From the NCBI RefSeq assembly GCF_000789235.1, contig NZ_KN525716.1, positions 310,001 through 374,000 of the forward strand: a DNA stretch of 64,000 nucleotides, given 5' to 3'. Source of the stretch: Wocania ichthyoenteri Th78. GTDB lineage: Bacteria; Bacteroidota; Bacteroidia; Flavobacteriales; Flavobacteriaceae. The notes beneath the pieces were generated by a model. That model was not told the origin of the DNA, made no database searches, and saw only the letters and a program-made list of their open reading frames with translations. Position 1 is the first letter of the stretch. Every line of letters starts with the position of its first letter. Position numbers and translations under genes: made by a program. Shown one piece after another: positions 63,106 through 64,000 of the stretch.

Positions 63106-64000
63106 ATGAAAACAACAGCAACAGTTCAAAAAGACAAAAGCCTAGAAAGGTATGGATTAAAAGATGTATCAGTAAACTGGAATTTATCACCTGAAGAACT
63201 TCAGAAAATTACAGTTGAAAAAGGCATGGGAAAAGAAACAGCAAACGGAACACTTGCTATAAACACTGGTAAATTTACTGGCCGTTCTCCCCAAGATCGT
63301 TTTCTTGTAAAGGACGACTATACTGCTGATAAAGTTTGGTGGGGAAAAACTAACAAACCTATATCTCCTGAAAATTTTGACAAGCTTAAAAACGAAATCA
63401 CTAAATACCTCTCTGGAAAAGAAATTTATGCAAGAGATGGATATGTTTGTGCAGAACCAGAATATAGAACAAATATTAGAACAGTAACCGAATTACCATG
63501 GTCAAATATGTTTGTTTACAACATGTTTTTAAGACCTAGCCAAAAAGAACTAGAAAACTTTAAAGAAGATTGGTTAATTCTTTGCGCTCCAGGATATGTT
63601 TGTCCAGACCCAAAAGGATTTGGTATTCGTCAAGGGAATTTTTCAATACTAAACTTTACTCAAAAAATAGCTTTAGTTGGAGGATCTGCTTATACTGGTG
63701 AAATGAAAAAAGGTATTTTCTCTGCATTAAACATGATTTTACCAACAGAAAGAAACGTGCTACCAATGCACTGTTCTGCAAATGTTGGCAAGAAAGGTGA
63801 TACAGCTATATTCTTCGGATTATCAGGTACTGGTAAAACAACATTATCTGCAGATCCAGACAGAAAACTTATTGGTGATGATGAACACGGTTGGACAGCA
63901 GATAATACAATTTTTAACTTTGAAGGTGGATGCTATGCTAAAGTAATTGAATTAACTGAAGAAAAAGAACCAGACATTTTTAGAGCGATAAAGCCAGGTG
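63106..64000 (+). CDS. pckA: Phosphoenolpyruvate carboxykinase (ATP), 5' part (runs off the window)
   Basis: About 298 residues are visible from the ATG at 63106; the gene continues past the window end (full enzyme about 530). ANGTLAINTGKFTGRSPQDRFLVKD, PWSNMFVYNMFLRP, GSAYTGEMKKGIFSALNMILP and the P-loop FGLSGTGKTTLSADP with IGDDEHGW are the signature blocks of ATP-type PEPCK. Converts oxaloacetate to phosphoenolpyruvate in gluconeogenesis. It probably shares a transcript with the SLC13 permease. Confidence 0.95.
   Translation, partial: MKTTATVQKDKSLERYGLKDVSVNWNLSPEELQKITVEKGMGKETANGTLAINTGKFTGRSPQDRFLVKDDYTADKVWWGKTNKPISPENFDKLKNEITKYLSGKEIYARDGYVCAEPEYRTNIRTVTELPWSNMFVYNMFLRPSQKELENFKEDWLILCAPGYVCPDPKGFGIRQGNFSILNFTQKIALVGGSAYTGEMKKGIFSALNMILPTERNVLPMHCSANVGKKGDTAIFFGLSGTGKTTLSADPDRKLIGDDEHGWTADNTIFNFEGGCYAKVIELTEEKEPDIFRAIKPG

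Overview
The window comes from a low-GC chromosome of the phylum Bacteroidota, almost certainly a (probably marine) member of Flavobacteriaceae. The evidence is the gene content (RprXY-type two-component pair, GldF/GldG, BshB1, DUF4835, the bamD–omega–coaBC cluster, extended GAPDH), the A+T-rich sequence, the A-rich leaders without Shine-Dalgarno motifs, and TAnnTTTG-like promoter elements. The genus cannot be fixed from the sequence alone.

Layout. 0–3.3 kb: end of a BatA-type membrane protein gene, a dihydroorotase-like protein lacking its metal-binding HxH, a small membrane protein and an esterase. 3.3–10.1 kb: an accessory array of five same-strand gene units separated by ~135 bp imperfect palindromes and interrupted by an IS3-family element. 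10.4–23.2 kb: a leftward housekeeping block (rprY/rprX, coaE, YbbR protein, glycosyltransferase, fabI, recN, DUF4835, coaBC, omega, bamD, dapA). 23.2–31.4 kb: split 5'-nucleotidase, YhhN-like membrane proteins, a broken DoxX gene, ligA, prmC and a GNAT gene. 31.4–45.9 kb: ribD, HAD and YigZ proteins, dnaA, mltG, dapF, htrA, GAPDH. 46–53.2 kb: purC, phoH, SAM hydrolase, a fused gldFG, dnaN. 53.3–54.1 kb: a single extra cassette of the same type as the array. 54.3–64 kb: USP, DUF3108, two M28 peptidases, tRNA-His, bshB1, an SLC13 permease and the start of pckA.

The most interesting system is the cassette array. Each palindromic site has complementary inner arms that covary from copy to copy. 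The outermost 8–10 bp boxes do not match each other within a site. Each is instead the exact reverse complement of the box on the other side of the adjacent gene: GTTGGCAAA/TTTGCCAAC, GTTGTAAGTA/TACTTACAAC, GTTAGCATAC/GTATGCTAAC, GTTGGCAGTA/TACTGCCAAC, GTTGTAAG/CTTACAAC. This is what is expected if every gene is a circularisable cassette whose crossover lies at the shared AAC/GTT, as with integron attC sites. No integrase lies in the window, and the boxes do not follow the canonical GTTRRRY rule. A shortened site at 53.3 kb appears occupied by one cassette, and a related site at 45.9 kb appears empty.

Other notable points: two repeat-derived in-frame peptide insertions in prmC, an A11-tract frameshift in a cassette-borne outer-membrane protein gene, two further frameshifted pseudogenes, a GldF–GldG fusion, helically phased CGTTAA repeats before htrA, and several families of dispersed intergenic repeats.
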